NCBI RefSeq assembly: GCF_922984935.1
Contig: NC_060074.1
Location: 47,645,501 to 47,709,500 of the forward strand
Length of the DNA: 64,000 nucleotides
Reading direction: 5' to 3'
From: Meles meles
Taxonomy: Eukaryota; Chordata; Mammalia; Carnivora; Mustelidae
In this document: piece after piece, positions 63,760 to 64,000 of the stretch
Numbering within the stretch: the stretch's first letter is position 1
Layout of the letters: every line of letters begins with the position of its first letter
Notes under the pieces: generated by a model
Databases searched by the model: none
Told to the model about the DNA's origin: nothing
Seen by the model: the letters and a program-made list of their open reading frames with translations, nothing else
Program-made: the position numbers and the translations under genes

Positions 63760-64000
63760 GGCACACTAGCCACGGACTACTGTTCAGCCCGAAAAAGGAA
63801 GGACATTCAGACACCTGCTGTAACATGGGCTAACCTAGAGGACGTCACGCTAAGTGCAGCAAGCCAGATACAGAAGGGCGAATATTGCATGGTTTGCACA
63901 TATATGAAGTCCCTAAAGGAGCCAAACTTATAGAGATAGAGAGTATATATGGTGGGCATCAGGATTTGGGGGAGGGGAAATGGGGAGTTAATGTTTAATG
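63760..64000 (+). mobile_element. L1 (LINE-1) 3'-end remnant, + orientation, runs off the window
   Basis: Resembles the end of L1 ORF2 and the L1M-type 3'UTR in order: CTACTGTTCAGCC, AACATGGGCTAACCTAGAGG, CATATATGAAGTCCC, then GGGGAAATGGGGAGTTAATG. Heavily diverged, with no intact frame. Confidence 0.7.

Noticed and set aside
1..64000. tRNA genes at SINE heads
   Set aside because: The tRNA-Lys-like heads belong to SINEC elements and lack a full cloverleaf in tRNA gene context.

Overview
This is mammalian nuclear DNA, almost certainly from a carnivore. Genes are split into short exons with GT-AG introns. The introns carry many tRNA-Lys-derived carnivore SINEs (SINEC), with (A)n/AATAAA tails and target-site duplications. 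The SINE body variant resembles mustelid (ferret/mink/otter-type) copies; that family-level guess rests on memory and is not proven. No prokaryotic features are present.

Two protein-coding genes face each other tail to tail. From the left edge to about 51.7 kb on the + strand lies the 3' part of FARP2 (FERM, RhoGEF and pleckstrin domain protein 2). Twenty coding exons give 831 residues: end of the FERM domain, FERM-adjacent region, Ser/Pro linker, DH (Rac/Cdc42 GEF) domain, PH1, linker, PH2 and stop. Its 5' exons lie left of the window. From 62.6 kb down to about 51.75 kb on the - strand lies all coding sequence of STK25 (YSK1/SOK1, a GCKIII Ste20-like kinase). Eleven coding exons rebuild exactly 426 residues, the known family length. 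The two poly(A) signals are only about 90 bp apart. The FARP2-STK25 order matches the human 2q37.3 locus, which settles FARP2 over FARP1.

Regions: 1-16.6 kb, FERM-end exons in SINE- and old-LINE-rich introns; 16.6-27.6 kb, an exon that can read through its weak donor into a 950-nt in-frame extension, then about 10 kb without genes or SINEs; 27.6-38.9 kb, linker and DH exons with a 17-bp minisatellite (33.4-34.85 kb); 39.1-41.7 kb, two antisense L1 remnants; 43.8-51.7 kb, PH1-PH2 exons and FARP2 3'UTR; 51.75-62.6 kb, STK25; 62.7-63.7 kb, CpG-rich STK25 promoter plus a pyrimidine tract; 63.76-64 kb, L1 3' remnant.

Most interesting candidates: an alternative FARP2 C-terminus lacking DH and PH domains and carrying four SE-x-SS repeats; a 21-nt in-frame microexon candidate in PH1 with an upstream TGC; the minisatellite of acceptor-like units; and two SINE doublets that each share a target site. 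FARP2 and STK25 are not known to work as one pathway. FARP2 acts in semaphorin/plexin and Rac signalling at the membrane, STK25 at the Golgi and in STRIPAK complexes.
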